A stretch of 64,000 nucleotides of DNA from Tubiluchus corallicola (Eukaryota; Priapulida; Priapulimorpha; Priapulimorphida; Tubiluchidae). The first letter of the stretch is position 1. Each line of letters opens with the position of its first letter. The DNA lies in the NCBI GenBank assembly GCA_030141605.1, contig JAQGDQ010000439.1, forward strand, positions 1-64,000, written 5' to 3'. This document shows, piece by piece, positions 63,271 through 64,000 of this stretch. The translations under genes and the position numbers were made by a program. The notes beneath the pieces were generated by a model. It had not been told where the DNA came from. It saw only the letters and a list, made by a program, of their open reading frames with translations, and ran no database searches.

Positions 63271-63754
63271 TTTAGTATTGCTCTCTTGCTCTTATTGGAT
63301 CAAAACGTTTTAGCAGTTCTGAATGTAATAGTTAAGTTCTTGCTTATTTGTTCGTTGTAAATAAGTAAATATCTCAGTATATCAATACCAGGAAATAGCC
63401 ACATTGTTGCAGGTCTTAATCACAGCACAAGTAATTTGTTTGCTCCTGAATTCAATTATTCTGGACAACAGGAATATATTACACCGTTTTTTTAAATAAA
63501 AAATGCTGTTAGCACCTCAACATTATGTTTTGTAACTTTGTAGTACTGATTTAACCTGTGCGTATCATATGCCCATGCGTTTGTTTTTTAACCTGATGCA
63601 CATTTTGGTACGAACGAACAACATTTTGATTCTATGAATGAAACGTTTTTAGGCTGTATTATCTGTCGTTTTGCCTAATTACATTTTAAATAAGCCGTGC
63701 AGACTTTCATTCTATCATTTCTCAACTTGTCTATAAAAGACTTGTGCTAACACT

Positions 63755-64000
63755 AATAGAAAACCTAGTGTTGTAATTGTGAATGTCAGATGTTGGCGTA
63801 TACAAATTTAAGAATAACTTACTACCAGAATTGTTTCTAAATTACTATACGCCAGCATTTGACATTCACAGTTACAACACTCTGGGTTTTCTACTAGCAG
63901 TTCTTTCTTCATCGAACGCTTTTATACATATAAGGGTCAAAGGTCGTTAAAATATCAGGGATCAATATTATGGAGCTCCCTACCTCATATAACTTCTTTA
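63755..64000 (+). mobile_element. LINE copy K with inverted 5' piece
   Basis: From about 63806: YKFKNNLLPELFLNYYTP, FDIHSYN, a frameshift, then ERFYTYKGQRSLKYQGSILW, the C-terminal RT region of a LINE like copy F. It runs off the window. The ~50 bases at 63755-63803 are an inverted, slightly diverged copy of 63846-63897. Confidence 0.8.

Overview
This is nuclear DNA of an animal. Genes are split by GT-AG introns, intergenic and intronic DNA is AT-rich and full of microsatellites, and most other sequence is decayed retrotransposons. The presence of a NOS1AP (CAPON) orthologue and of a class A rhodopsin-like GPCR indicates a metazoan. The LINE and Ty3/Gypsy types and the gene style suggest a marine or early-branching invertebrate (for example a cnidarian or placozoan), but the species cannot be fixed from sequence alone.

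Layout. Bases 1-10770 hold a minus-strand gene encoding a secreted-type Kelch beta-propeller joined to a cytochrome b561 membrane domain. I could phase eight exons exactly; the last exon(s) are not found. A LINE sits antisense-free (same strand) in its longest intron. The 5' part of this gene (promoter region, exons 1-2) is repeated in inverted orientation at 1-1498, so the gene is bracketed by a 1.5 kb inverted repeat with a spacer of about 7.8 kb. Bases 10771-13100 contain a small inverted-repeat element and one copy of an undescribed dispersed repeat. A two-exon GPCR gene is at 13102-14617 (+). Bases 15010-20875 are LINE fragments of three families plus a broken GPCR fragment at 18945-19210.

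Bases 21433-31984 are one Ty3/Gypsy retrotransposon with 386 bp LTRs, internally deleted (protease and reverse transcriptase missing) and then hit by two LINEs, one inside the integrase core and one in the tail of pol. Both insertions continue the host reading frame, giving long chimeric open frames. The 3' LTR ends in a fold-back of the LTR/primer-site junction. Bases 32390-35155 hold further remnants and the second copy of the dispersed repeat.

From 35621 to at least 46896 lies the 3' portion of NOS1AP on the minus strand (eight exons, 586 residues; the N-terminus of the PTB domain is not in the window). Everything from 46897 to 64000 is upstream of the first exon I can see: probably a long 5' intron or intergenic DNA, with simple repeats, a 36 bp minisatellite, LINE tails, a homeodomain/E-box-rich block that could be an enhancer, and a hairpin next to a tRNA-like promoter box.

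The three host genes have no evident functional link. The most unusual item is the Kelch-cytochrome b561 fusion together with its inverted partial duplication.
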